From positions 1 to 64,000 of the IMG/VR virus record IMGVR_UViG_3300029893_000005: a stretch of DNA of 64,000 nucleotides; one strand, given 5' to 3'. The notes beneath the pieces are model-generated. The model was given only the letters and a program-made list of their open reading frames with translations, was not told the origin of the DNA and ran no database searches. A program made the translations under genes and the position numbers. The DNA is from a virus. Below, in pieces: positions 14,321-22,152 of this stretch; positions within the stretch are counted from its first letter, which is position 1, and each line of letters starts with the position of its first letter.

Positions 14321-16311
14321 TGGCTGCCGCGTTGGATTATCTGGGCTACGTGAAGCAGAAGGGCCAGAACCAACTGGTCTCCCCTGTGACACGCCCGCAC
14401 GATGCCGATGGGTCGGGCGCCTACCTTTCCGATACCGCCCGCTTCGTCCTCGAACTGCTCGACGAAGCCACGCGCTACCGCAAGCCCTTCTCCGACCAGT
14501 GGAGCAAGTACTACAGCCGGTACCGCGGCAACACCTGGAAGCCCACCGACCTGCCTCGGGCGCAGCGGTGGAAGGCCTACCTGACGGTCAACTACTCCCA
14601 GTCCATCATCGAGACCATCCTGGCGGTGCTGTTCGGCAGCCCGCCCAAGATCGTCTTCAGTGCCACGGCACGGGAGCAACACCCCTACGTCGAGACCATT
14701 CAGGCGGCGATGGACAGCGTGTGGCGCCGCGCCAAGGGCTCCCGCCACACCCTCAATGCCTTCAAGAACGCTTGTATCTACGGTACCGGGTACCTGAAAA
14801 TCTGGTGGGACGAGACGGCTGAGGACGGCAAAGGCGGTATCCGCTTCGATCTGGTGCCCACCGAGAACATCTGGGTGGACCCGATGGCGGACAACCTGGA
14901 CCGGGCCGAATACGTCATCGAGGTCAAGCGGGTCCCGCTCTCCTACATCCGCCGCAACTACCCGGAGCGCGGCAAGTACGTGCGCACGGGTACCGCGAAG
15001 GAGCAGGCCTCCTACGCCGAGATGAAGGCGACCGGCATGTTCAGCCGCGACCCGCAGGGCCCAGCCACCCTGGTGTCGGCCACCTACGGGGTGCAGCCCC
15101 TCATCAACTACGGCGAAGCCTTCGGCACCGCTACACCCTCGGTGGGCCAGTCGCAGGAGCAGTGGTGCGATCTCTACGAGGTGTGGTACCGGGATCACTC
15201 GATGGTGACCGAGACCCTGCCTATCCAGATCGGCGTCGACCCGAACACCGGGCAGCCGCAGGTGATCATGCATACGGTCACCCGCAAGCGGTACCCCAAC
15301 GGGCGGGTGTTCCACTATGCCGGCGGGGTGTGCCTCGACGACGGCCCGGCTCCGTACACCAAGTGGCCCTACGTCAAGTTCACCTTCAACCCGATGCCGG
15401 GTGAGTTCTACGGCCAGGGCGCTATGGAGATCCTGCGGGACCTCCAGATCGAACTCGACAAGCGGCGCTCCGACATCGTGAACCACGCCAACCTGATGAG
15501 CAACGCGGTCTGGATCGTCGATCGCGGCTCCCAGGTGGACCGTCGCATGCTGACCAACGAGCCCGGCCTCGTCATCGAGAAGAACCAGGGCACCGAGGTG
15601 CGCCGCGAGTCCCCCATGCAGCTCCCCAACTGGATGCTGCAGGCGGTGGACATGACCATCCGCGACCTGCGCGAGGTCATCGGGGTGCCGGCCACGGCTT
15701 CCGGCCAGCCCCCTCGTGGCGTGCGCAGCGGCAGCGGCTTCGAGGCGGCCCAGCAGATCGCCAACACCCGCATCCACCTGCTCGGACTGTTGATGAAGGA
15801 CTCCCTGGAGGACCTCGCGGGTATCTGCGTGGCCCTGATGCAGCAGAAGTACACCCGTCCCCGCATCGTGCGGCTGGTGGGCAGTAACGGCACGCCCTAC
15901 TGGGTGCCATTCGACCAGCACGCCGCCCGCGGTGACTGGGACATCGAAGTCGAGGTCGACTCCATGAGCGCGTTCCTGCGGGCGGCCCGCGCCCAGCAGG
16001 CCATCCAGCTCTACCAGTTGCAACTGCTCGACAAGCGGGGCGCCCTGGAGGGAGTGCAGTGGCCCAATCGTGAGGCGGTGCTGCGGCGCATGGGCGACAT
16101 GAGCGGCAGCGGGATCGAGGATTACGATGGAAGTCCTGGAGTGCCCAACCGCGATCGCTCTGATCAGTCCGGGTACGCTCTGTCTGTTCGGAAGGCTGCT
16201 CCTGCAGGTCCCGGAGCCGCACCTCCGAGTCCTGCTGGAGCCATGCCTGCTTCGATTCCTCCCATCGGCGGAACCCCGGGTGGTTATCCTCCTCCGCCCG
16301 GTGGCGGATAA
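14320..16311 (+). CDS. Portal protein
   Basis: 663 residues. It forms the ring at one head vertex through which DNA enters and leaves. The N-terminal part has the wing/clip-type pattern seen in short-tailed phage portals (RFVLELLDEATRYRKPFSDQ, RAQRWKAYLTVNYSQSIIET), then a region of anti-parallel strands (VPTENIWVDPMADNLDRAEY). A helical stem/crown region follows (EILRDLQIELDKRRSDIVNH, RSGSGFEAAQQIANTRIHLL) and a Pro/Gly-rich tail. Size fits podovirus portals (600-750). It starts at ATG 14320 within the stop of the HNH gene. It is followed by a Met/Pro/Gly-rich small gene and the scaffold-like gene. Confidence 0.82.
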   Translation: MAAALDYLGYVKQKGQNQLVSPVTRPHDADGSGAYLSDTARFVLELLDEATRYRKPFSDQWSKYYSRYRGNTWKPTDLPRAQRWKAYLTVNYSQSIIETILAVLFGSPPKIVFSATAREQHPYVETIQAAMDSVWRRAKGSRHTLNAFKNACIYGTGYLKIWWDETAEDGKGGIRFDLVPTENIWVDPMADNLDRAEYVIEVKRVPLSYIRRNYPERGKYVRTGTAKEQASYAEMKATGMFSRDPQGPATLVSATYGVQPLINYGEAFGTATPSVGQSQEQWCDLYEVWYRDHSMVTETLPIQIGVDPNTGQPQVIMHTVTRKRYPNGRVFHYAGGVCLDDGPAPYTKWPYVKFTFNPMPGEFYGQGAMEILRDLQIELDKRRSDIVNHANLMSNAVWIVDRGSQVDRRMLTNEPGLVIEKNQGTEVRRESPMQLPNWMLQAVDMTIRDLREVIGVPATASGQPPRGVRSGSGFEAAQQIANTRIHLLGLLMKDSLEDLAGICVALMQQKYTRPRIVRLVGSNGTPYWVPFDQHAARGDWDIEVEVDSMSAFLRAARAQQAIQLYQLQLLDKRGALEGVQWPNREAVLRRMGDMSGSGIEDYDGSPGVPNRDRSDQSGYALSVRKAAPAGPGAAPPSPAGAMPASIPPIGGTPGGYPPPPGGG

Positions 16312-16333
16312 TCGGTGGAGCGAGAATTAGGGA

Positions 16334-16347
16334 GGTTGTGAAGATAT
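16334..16347 (+). promoter_or_regulatory. Operator-like site overlapping a start codon
   Basis: AGGTTGTGAAGATA (plus strand) matches the operator core TTGTGAAGAT and lies between the ribosome site GGGAGG and ATG 16346. A bound protein, or the resulting RNA sequence, could affect expression of the following gene. Confidence 0.55.
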
Positions 16348-16828
16348 GATGCCTGGAATGGGGATGCCCCCGCAGGGGGGCCCTCCCGGACAGCCCGACC
16401 CGCAGAAGATGATGGCGCTGATGGCGGCCATGCAGCAAATGCGCGGTGGCGGAGGCCCTCCCGGTGTGCCGGGCATGGGGGCTCCGCCCATGCCGCCCAA
16501 CGCCCAGGGCCCCCCACCGATGGGGATGCCGGTGCCGAGCATGGGGGCTCCGATGGGGCCGCCGCCCGGTCCGCCCATCACCCGCCCCGGCATGTCGGAC
16601 GGCCTCAACAAGGGGCTGCTGATGATGGTCAACATCGGTCAGCAGATCCTGCGGCAGATGGACCCCGCCTCGGAGCCCGCCGACCGGCTGGCTTCGGTGC
16701 TGCGCGACCTCGACGAGATTCTGGCCCGGATGAATTCCTCTTCGATGGGGTCGTTCGGGCCGGACGGACCGCTGCCGGACCGCGGGCTCCCCCGCGAGCC
16801 CGACCAGCCGGCCATGAGTCCGCGATAG
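16346..16828 (+). CDS. Met/Pro/Gly-rich low-complexity protein
   Basis: 160 residues from ATG 16346. The first 90 are low complexity (repeats of GMPPQGGPPG, MGAPP, PPMGMPVPSMGAP), probably disordered. The last 70 are helical and acidic (NKGLLMMVNIGQQILRQMDP, RLASVLRDLDEILARM). It is placed between portal and scaffold genes, where short helical assembly helpers occur. No family recognised. Confidence 0.6.
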   Translation: MMPGMGMPPQGGPPGQPDPQKMMALMAAMQQMRGGGGPPGVPGMGAPPMPPNAQGPPPMGMPVPSMGAPMGPPPGPPITRPGMSDGLNKGLLMMVNIGQQILRQMDPASEPADRLASVLRDLDEILARMNSSSMGSFGPDGPLPDRGLPREPDQPAMSPR

Positions 16829-16837
16829 GAGATACGC

Positions 16838-17236
16838 ATGCGGCTTATCTTCGAGCATCACGACGGACACGGCCTGAACGACGCCATCACTATCACCTGC
16901 GACGAGCAGGATCCGAACGGCGGCGGGGCATCGCATGCATACCGGGCGACAATCCAAGTGCATTCGGGTATCCCATTTGTAGAAGCGGCAGCAGAGCCGG
17001 TGTTGGACATTCAGTTCCAGCATGGCCCACGCCACGTCGAGGGCTCGAAACCCGGCGTCACCGAGGCGGTGCTGTACGCGATCCTCCTCGACCGCCTGAA
17101 GGCGTTCCAGGCCGGGCCGTTTCCACATCCCGAGAACGAGCGACAGATCGCGGCTCTGGAGGAGTGTCTCGCGTCCACCAAGCGCCGGGCAGACGAGCGG
17201 GCAGCCCGCGGCGTGCTCGGCAAGAACCTGAGATAA
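16838..17236 (+). CDS. Candidate Tad1/Acb2-like anti-defence (cyclic nucleotide sponge) protein
   Basis: 132 residues from ATG 16838 with GGAGA upstream. The C-terminal half shows the pattern I associate with the Acb2/Tad1 hairpin domain: beta strand LDIQFQHGP, a short loop, then VTEAVLYAILLDRLKAFQAG, PFPHPENERQIAALEEC and RADERAARGVLG. In that family, phage proteins bind cyclic signalling nucleotides and blunt CBASS or Thoeris immunity. The N-terminal half (NDAITITCDEQDPNGGGASH) is also typical of such proteins. Family recognition is from memory. The usual motif GPIxExGVNG is altered here (GPRHVEGSKPG), so activity is uncertain. Its place between portal and scaffold genes is unusual for an anti-defence gene. 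Confidence 0.5.
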   Translation: MRLIFEHHDGHGLNDAITITCDEQDPNGGGASHAYRATIQVHSGIPFVEAAAEPVLDIQFQHGPRHVEGSKPGVTEAVLYAILLDRLKAFQAGPFPHPENERQIAALEECLASTKRRADERAARGVLGKNLR

Positions 17237-17342
17237 GTCGTGAAGAAAAGAATCAGGAGACGGCTCCTGCTCCTGAGAAGGAAAAGAGGAGCGTACTATA
17301 CAATATGCTGCCCGTGTGGTAGTATAGGTCCGGAGGCAAAAG
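17235..17342 (+). promoter_or_regulatory. Control region before scaffold/capsid genes
   Basis: Contains, in order, a degenerate operator AAGTCGTGAAGAAA (17235-17248), the hairpin CAGGAG-ACGG-CTCCTG (17254-17269), and an extended -10 of the late type, TGTGGTAGTAT (17315-17325), followed by ribosome site GGAGGC before ATG 17343. No good -35 is visible. It probably boosts expression of the capsid genes. Confidence 0.5.
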
Positions 17343-18503
17343 ATGGGACTCATTGATCCGATCACGGGCGTGACCACCGTACAGGGCGTCACCCAGCCCG
17401 ACACCAGCAGCATGGGGGGCGCCAGCGCCGTCCCCGCCTCGGTCTCCGCGGGTAACGCGGGCGCCGGGTCGGTGATGTATCCGGGCGCTACGCCGGCCTC
17501 TCCCTCCCCGAGCCCCGAAGTGGCCGCCCACCTGGGTTCGTCCCAGGGTTCCATGCTCTACGGGCAGAACGCCCCGCCCCAGGGCGAGCCCGCCGTCAGC
17601 GGGGTGCAGATCCCGCACTCGAACGTCGAACAGACGCCGGCTTCTGGCTACCACCAGCCGCCCCCGCAGCAGGTGCCGGAGTCGCAGGTGCAGGGCGTGC
17701 AGTTCCAGCAGCCCTACGCCCAGCAGCCGCTGTACGGCCTGGACCCCTGGCAGGCGCAGATGGAAATCTACGCCCTGCAGCAGGCGGTCGACCAGTACGA
17801 GAACTACTTCCGCCAGTACGGCGAGATCGACCGCATCCTGCGCTCCGACCCGAGCAAGATGCAGCGGGTCATGGAGGTCATCCGCGGCGGCGGTACCCCC
17901 GAGCAGGTGCAGGCCGCGGCGGCGGAGGAGGCGGCCAAGCCGCCCAGCCCCGAGGCTCAGGCCGCAGGCACCGCCCCGCCCGTCAACTTCGCTCGGACCC
18001 CCGAGTATCAGGCGCTGCAGCGGGAGATCCAGAGTCTCAAGCAGGAGACCGCTGCGGCCCGCCATCAGGCCGAGGTGCTGCGGTACCGCAACCAGATGGA
18101 CGACATGCAGGCTCGTTACGGCCCCGCCTTCGATCGTCGTGCCGTGGCGGCTCACGCCATGCGCATCGGGACCGACGATCTCGAACAGGCTTTCGCCAGC
18201 CTCATCGGACAGACCGTGATCTCCGAGGGGATGAAGAGACGGCAGCAGGCTTGGGCACAGGCCCGGCAGCCGCAGTACGCCCCTCCCGCCGCTCCGGGAC
18301 CCAACGTCATTCCCCATCCCGCCATGGTCGCCCAGCAGGCGCCGGCTCCTGCCGCCCCTCCCGGGGTCAGGGTCGAGCCTCCGGGTGCTCGTGCCGGGGT
18401 GGCGCCTGCGGCTCCCGAGCCCGCCCCCCAGCGGTCGCGGGACTGGACGCAGGTGACCAACCGAGTGGCCGCCGGTCTTCGGGCCGGCTTCGGCGGCGCC
18501 TAG
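17343..18503 (+). CDS. Scaffold-like capsid assembly protein
   Basis: 386 residues immediately before the major capsid gene, the normal place of a scaffold. The first 130 residues are Pro/Gly/Ser/Gln-rich and probably disordered. The centre is helical and coiled-coil-like (QAQMEIYALQQAVDQYENYF, LQREIQSLKQETAAARHQAE). Another helical stretch follows (FDRRAVAAHAMRIGTDDLEQ), then a Pro/Ala tail ending basic (RDWTQVTNRVAAGLRAGF). A basic C-terminal helix is typical of scaffolds that dock on capsid protein. No protease motif is visible. Confidence 0.65.
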   Translation: MGLIDPITGVTTVQGVTQPDTSSMGGASAVPASVSAGNAGAGSVMYPGATPASPSPSPEVAAHLGSSQGSMLYGQNAPPQGEPAVSGVQIPHSNVEQTPASGYHQPPPQQVPESQVQGVQFQQPYAQQPLYGLDPWQAQMEIYALQQAVDQYENYFRQYGEIDRILRSDPSKMQRVMEVIRGGGTPEQVQAAAAEEAAKPPSPEAQAAGTAPPVNFARTPEYQALQREIQSLKQETAAARHQAEVLRYRNQMDDMQARYGPAFDRRAVAAHAMRIGTDDLEQAFASLIGQTVISEGMKRRQQAWAQARQPQYAPPAAPGPNVIPHPAMVAQQAPAPAAPPGVRVEPPGARAGVAPAAPEPAPQRSRDWTQVTNRVAAGLRAGFGGA

Positions 18504-18539
18504 CGTAGGCGACTCTAGCAGAAACAAAGGAGCACGGAT

Positions 18540-19490
18540 ATGTCTCTCGATACCCTCTCGTCGGTGACCTACCGGGAGATTCTCCCCTACGTCGTCGATC
18601 AGGTTCTCCTGAGCAACCCGACGCTGGCGCTGATGTTCCAGAACACCGTCTTCCTCGACGGCGGAACGCACATCTCGCAGCCCATCGTCATCAACAAGAA
18701 CTCCACCCCGGCCTCGTACAGCGGTGCGGATCCGCTGAACATGGCCTTCGACGACGAACTCACCTCGTTCGAGTTCAACTGGGCTCAGTATTACGCGACC
18801 ATCGCGTACACGGGCCTGGACGATCTGCGCAACGGCGGCGAGAACGCGGTGGCCAACCTGCTCAAGATCCGCTCCCAGATCGCGGAGTACAGCCTCCGCG
18901 AGACCATGGGCTCGGACCTGCAGGGCGACGGCACCGGCAACTCCAACAAGGCCATGACGGGCCTGTCGGCCGCGATCGACGACTCCACCAACGTGGCGAC
19001 CTACGGCAACGTGTCGCGCACCACGGTCACCGCGATCCGCGCCCAGTACAGCGCCAACGGCGGCGTGGGCCGCGGGCTCACCATCCCGCTGCTCATCACC
19101 AACTACCAGAACTGCAGCAAGGACAACGACCGGCCGACGCACCACGTCACCACGCCCGGCATGTTCAGCCGGTACGTCCAACTGCTGACGCCCACCATCC
19201 GCACGGGCGACGACGCCACGGCCAACATGGGGCACCCCAACGTGCTGTTCATGATGCGTCCGGTGATCGCCGACGATCAGGTGGCGACCACGCCCAACCA
19301 CCGCTGGTGGATGATCAACATGCGGCACTGGACCTTCTACGTCCACCGCGCCCGCAACTTCATGTTCGTGCCCTTCGCTCGCGTGACGGGCCAGGACGTG
19401 GCGCTGGCGCACATCCTGTTCGCGGGTCAGCCGATCTGCGACCAGCCCCGCCTGCAGGGCCAGATCCGCGATCTGGACCCGAACGCCTAG
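18540..19490 (+). CDS. Major capsid protein
   Basis: 316 residues from ATG 18540 with GGAG upstream. It shows the features of HK97-fold coat proteins of podovirus type: an N-terminal arm (DTLSSVTYREILPYVVDQVL), an extended loop region (GTHISQPIVINKNSTPASY), a spine helix (AVANLLKIRSQIAEYSLRET) and a conserved-looking C-terminal P/A-domain (RARNFMFVPFARVTGQDVAL, HILFAGQPICDQPRLQGQIR). It lies after the scaffold-like gene with a strong ribosome site. Family is assigned by texture, length and position. Confidence 0.8.
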   Translation: MSLDTLSSVTYREILPYVVDQVLLSNPTLALMFQNTVFLDGGTHISQPIVINKNSTPASYSGADPLNMAFDDELTSFEFNWAQYYATIAYTGLDDLRNGGENAVANLLKIRSQIAEYSLRETMGSDLQGDGTGNSNKAMTGLSAAIDDSTNVATYGNVSRTTVTAIRAQYSANGGVGRGLTIPLLITNYQNCSKDNDRPTHHVTTPGMFSRYVQLLTPTIRTGDDATANMGHPNVLFMMRPVIADDQVATTPNHRWWMINMRHWTFYVHRARNFMFVPFARVTGQDVALAHILFAGQPICDQPRLQGQIRDLDPNA

Positions 19491-19516
19491 TCTCGTAACG
19501 GAAGGACGGTCCTGAC

Positions 19517-19759
19517 ATGCACGGTTCACATCACGGTGAGATCAGCGGCCTGTCCTTCTCCTTCGGGCTGATGGGTCTCGGGGGTGACGAGGAGCGCATG
19601 ACGCCTCCCGGCACCCCTGGGATGCCAGCCCACCTGTGCATGAACGAATGCGGGGAAGACCTGCGGCAGGGCATGTACGGCAACCGAGTTCCAGGCCCGC
19701 AGGAGGGCATGTTCCGCCCCAACGGAATCTGGCACGGGACCGACCCCGAATACGTGTAG
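19517..19759 (+). CDS. 80-residue Gly/Met-rich small protein
   Basis: ATG 19517 follows GGAAGGACGG. The product is Gly, Met, Pro and His rich (MHGSHHGEISGLSFSFGLMG) with two Cys (CMNECGE). No fold can be assigned. It is the first of two short genes between the major capsid and decoration-like proteins; such genes can encode small head components. Confidence 0.5.
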   Translation: MHGSHHGEISGLSFSFGLMGLGGDEERMTPPGTPGMPAHLCMNECGEDLRQGMYGNRVPGPQEGMFRPNGIWHGTDPEYV

Positions 19760-19771
19760 GAGGAAACGACA

Positions 19772-20020
19772 ATGGGATTCGAAGCAGTTCCCGGCGAGGT
19801 CAACTGGAACGGCAGCATGCCGCCCCCCGGCCTCTGGGACCCGCAGCGCCTGACGCAGGACTACGAGGCGAAGATGCACACCGCGGGCGGCTCCCTCGGC
19901 AACATGCACTTCGAGGACGGCTACAGCCACCCCGGCAAGGGGCCGCTGCCGGCCGGCTGGACCCAGACCACCGGCGTCAAGAACGACCCCAACGGCCTCG
20001 GCCACCTCTGTGGCGGCTAG
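19772..20020 (+). CDS. 82-residue small protein after capsid gene
   Basis: ATG 19772, GGAGG 8 bases upstream. The sequence is rich in Gly, Pro, Trp and His (PPPGLWDPQRLTQDYEAKMH, YSHPGKGPLPAGWTQTTG) without clear helices. It is not recognised. Its spacing and ribosome site resemble those of the surrounding head genes, so it is probably expressed late as a minor structural or assembly protein. Confidence 0.5.
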   Translation: MGFEAVPGEVNWNGSMPPPGLWDPQRLTQDYEAKMHTAGGSLGNMHFEDGYSHPGKGPLPAGWTQTTGVKNDPNGLGHLCGG

Positions 20021-20062
20021 GGTCAGAAGTCTTCACCTGAAGTAAAGGAGCGATTCTGAGAG

Positions 20063-20593
20063 ATGGCCTACTCCGATATTCTGGGGATGAACCCCGCGTT
20101 CGTCACCAAGACGACGTACAACGACAGCCGCTCGCTCACGGCCCTCCCCCGTCTGGAGGAGGACACCCTCGGGCTGCTCCGCTGGCAGATCGACCCGAGT
20201 CTGGGCATCCGCTGCCTGCGCTTCGTCGGGGTGGCGGCAAGTTCGACTGCCGACGTGGCGGACGGCGACGCCCTGGCGTTCGACGACAAGTACAAGCGGA
20301 GCGTCACCAACGACGTCTCCGACGCCGATCGCAACCAGCCGGCAGGCGTGGGCATCGGCGCCATCACCATCGGCAACAAGGGCTGGATCCAGTGCTACGG
20401 CTACCACGACGCCATCAAGACCAGCGGTGGCGACAACATCGTGGACGGCGATTCCCTGATCCTGTCGGCCACCGACAGGACGGTGGAGCGTGTGGCCAGC
20501 GGCACGGCCCCCACCCACAAGATCATCGGCGTGGCGGTCACGGACGACGTGGACGCGGCCAACACCGTCGAGGGCTTCATCGAGTGCCTGTAA
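20063..20593 (+). CDS. Capsid decoration-like protein
   Basis: 176 residues from ATG 20063. It is beta-rich with frequent Asp/Gly turns (SLGIRCLRFVGVAASSTADV, AGVGIGAITIGNKGWIQCYG, THKIIGVAVTDDVDAANTVE), a texture seen in trimeric head decoration proteins, and it lies just after the capsid gene. No motif is diagnostic. The leader (20021-20062) carries the palindrome CTTCA-CC-TGAAG and a degenerate operator. Confidence 0.55.
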   Translation: MAYSDILGMNPAFVTKTTYNDSRSLTALPRLEEDTLGLLRWQIDPSLGIRCLRFVGVAASSTADVADGDALAFDDKYKRSVTNDVSDADRNQPAGVGIGAITIGNKGWIQCYGYHDAIKTSGGDNIVDGDSLILSATDRTVERVASGTAPTHKIIGVAVTDDVDAANTVEGFIECL

Positions 20594-20639
20594 GGGCGCT
20601 CTGACCTACACAGAAAAATAACGTCCGGGAGAGTACAAC

Positions 20640-21260
20640 ATGCCAGTCACGGTATCCAAGGAAATCGAAGAGGCGGCACAGGACATCGTGTCCGTGGTCA
20701 ACGTCGGGAACAGGACGATTCGGGAACGCTACAACGGCCGACCCTACGTCTTCCCCGGCAAGGACAACCCCGACTACCCCAACGGCTCCGTCATGCACAT
20801 CCCCGCGGGGCGTGCGTGGCTCTGGTTCGGCAACCCTGCCGAGCGAGACAATCCGAAGGACTGGAACAACGCCTGTCGGATGCTGGAGAACCGCGTGGGG
20901 CGAGACCACTGGGAGTACCTGCAGAGCGGAGACTTCTACGTCCGCGAGTGGGCCGAGGCCTACGGCAAGGGCAAGGACTTCTACCGCGGGGCGCTCCCGG
21001 ACGAGTCGGAGATCGAAGTCACCGCAACCCCTCTCGATGAGGACTTCGTGGCAGGCGGGCTCTCCTTGGAGGACGCGCTGCGGCTGGCGGAGGCCGACAG
21101 CCAGCCGGTGACGGCGGACGACCTGCTCAACCAGCGCGTGCGGACCAAGGGCGTGGCCAAGCCGGCCAACGTCAAGGGCCCCGACCTGAACGACGCCGCG
21201 GACATCGCCGTGGCCAAGGCCGCCGGCATGGCGGAACTGGCCTCGGGCAAGCACAGGTAG
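20640..21260 (+). CDS. 206-residue head-region protein
   Basis: Starts at ATG 20640 with GGGAGAG upstream. The first 130 residues are beta/aromatic-rich (YVFPGKDNPDYPNGSVMHIP, WLWFGNPAERDNPKDWNNAC), followed by an acidic helical stretch (EDALRLAEADSQPVTADDLL) and an Ala-rich end. No family recognised. It lies between the decoration-like and adaptor genes, and so is probably a minor head or connector component. Confidence 0.55.
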   Translation: MPVTVSKEIEEAAQDIVSVVNVGNRTIRERYNGRPYVFPGKDNPDYPNGSVMHIPAGRAWLWFGNPAERDNPKDWNNACRMLENRVGRDHWEYLQSGDFYVREWAEAYGKGKDFYRGALPDESEIEVTATPLDEDFVAGGLSLEDALRLAEADSQPVTADDLLNQRVRTKGVAKPANVKGPDLNDAADIAVAKAAGMAELASGKHR

Positions 21261-21276
21261 AGAGGAGCACAGCGGT

Positions 21277-21399
21277 ATGGTCAAGGGCGGTTTCGTCCCC
21301 TTCGGTAAGGGCGACCCCAAGAAGGACGCCAAGAAGAAGGACAAGAAGGACGCCAAGAAGTCGGCGCGGACGGCTGTCAAGAAGTCGTACCGCAAGTAG
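21277..21399 (+). CDS. 40-residue Lys-rich basic peptide
   Basis: ATG 21277 has GAGGAG 9 bases upstream. The product MVKGGFVPFGKGDPKKDAKK continues as repeated Lys-Lys-Asp-Ala units and ends KKSYRK, with 16 Lys in 40 residues. Such a histone-tail-like peptide could bind packaged DNA or a negatively charged protein surface; short Lys-rich head proteins are known in several phages, but this one is not recognised. A terminator-like hairpin follows. Confidence 0.6.
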   Translation: MVKGGFVPFGKGDPKKDAKKKDKKDAKKSARTAVKKSYRK

Positions 21400-21446
21400 C
21401 GCCCGAGAGACACCGAAGCCTCGCGACGGTATCTCGGCAACCGGAG

Positions 21447-21469
21447 GGCGGCTCGCGAGGGCCGCCTTT
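21447..21469 (+). terminator. Weak intrinsic terminator
   Basis: GGCGGC (21447-21452), loop TCGCGAGG, GCCGCC (21461-21466), then TTT. A short GC-only stem with few T, probably partial, between the head genes and the adaptor/tail genes. Confidence 0.55.
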
Positions 21470-21492
21470 CGCTATCTCCGCGGAGGAAGTAG

Positions 21493-22152
21493 ATGCCCGC
21501 AGCCCCCCAGCCGATTCGCCTCGTCGACCTGCGCCAGCGGGCGCTGGCGTTCATCAACGAGTCCGACACCGACAGCCACTACGCGGCGTCGGTCGTCAAC
21601 GGCTACCTCAACGACGCCTACCAGGAGATGATTGCCACCAATCCCAACACCGCCATCGAGGATATCTGGACGTTCAAGACGCAGGTGGGGAAGCGGGAAT
21701 ACCCCCTGCCCACGGGCTTCTTGAAGATGGGGCGGCTGTTCTACGACGGGCATCGGGTGCAGCCGGGCAGCACGCGGGACATGACCTTCTGGACGTCGAC
21801 CAACGGCTGGGTGACGCTGTACGACATCTGGGGAGGGAACCTGCTGCTGGGCCCCTCCCCTCCCTCGGAGGCCAGGACGGTCACGGCCTACATCTTCCGC
21901 GAGCCGGCCTTGATGACCGACGATGATGACGAGCCCGAGGGCGTCCCTAACTTCTTGCGGCCGGGGCTGTACTACTACGCCATCGCCATGCTGGTGTCAC
22001 ACGAGGGGGACCCCACCGGCACCGACACCAAGATGATGGCTCGCTTCAAGGAGTACACCAAGCGGTACGTGGAGTGGCGCCTCTACAGCGGGCGGGACGA
22101 GTACGCCGTGGTGCGGGACGTCCGCGACGTCAACGAGGACTGGTTCCTGTAG
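21493..22152 (+). CDS. Head-tail adaptor protein
   Basis: 219 residues from ATG 21493, GGAGG 8 bases upstream. The pattern fits gp4-like adaptors that form a ring under the portal in podoviruses. It has an N-terminal helical hairpin (LVDLRQRALAFINESDTDSH, VVNGYLNDAYQEMIATNPNT), then a beta part (WTFKTQVGKREYPLPTGFLK, GNLLLGPSPPSEARTVTAYI), then C-terminal helices (YYYAIAMLVSHEGDPTGTDT, FKEYTKRYVEWRLYSGRDEY). It is followed directly by the nozzle gene, the same order as in P22-like phages. Confidence 0.72.
   Translation: MPAAPQPIRLVDLRQRALAFINESDTDSHYAASVVNGYLNDAYQEMIATNPNTAIEDIWTFKTQVGKREYPLPTGFLKMGRLFYDGHRVQPGSTRDMTFWTSTNGWVTLYDIWGGNLLLGPSPPSEARTVTAYIFREPALMTDDDDEPEGVPNFLRPGLYYYAIAMLVSHEGDPTGTDTKMMARFKEYTKRYVEWRLYSGRDEYAVVRDVRDVNEDWFL

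Noticed and set aside
13756-16023. 755-codon minus-strand frame
   Set aside because: Antisense of HNH and portal genes; composition and lack of motifs mark it as a shadow.
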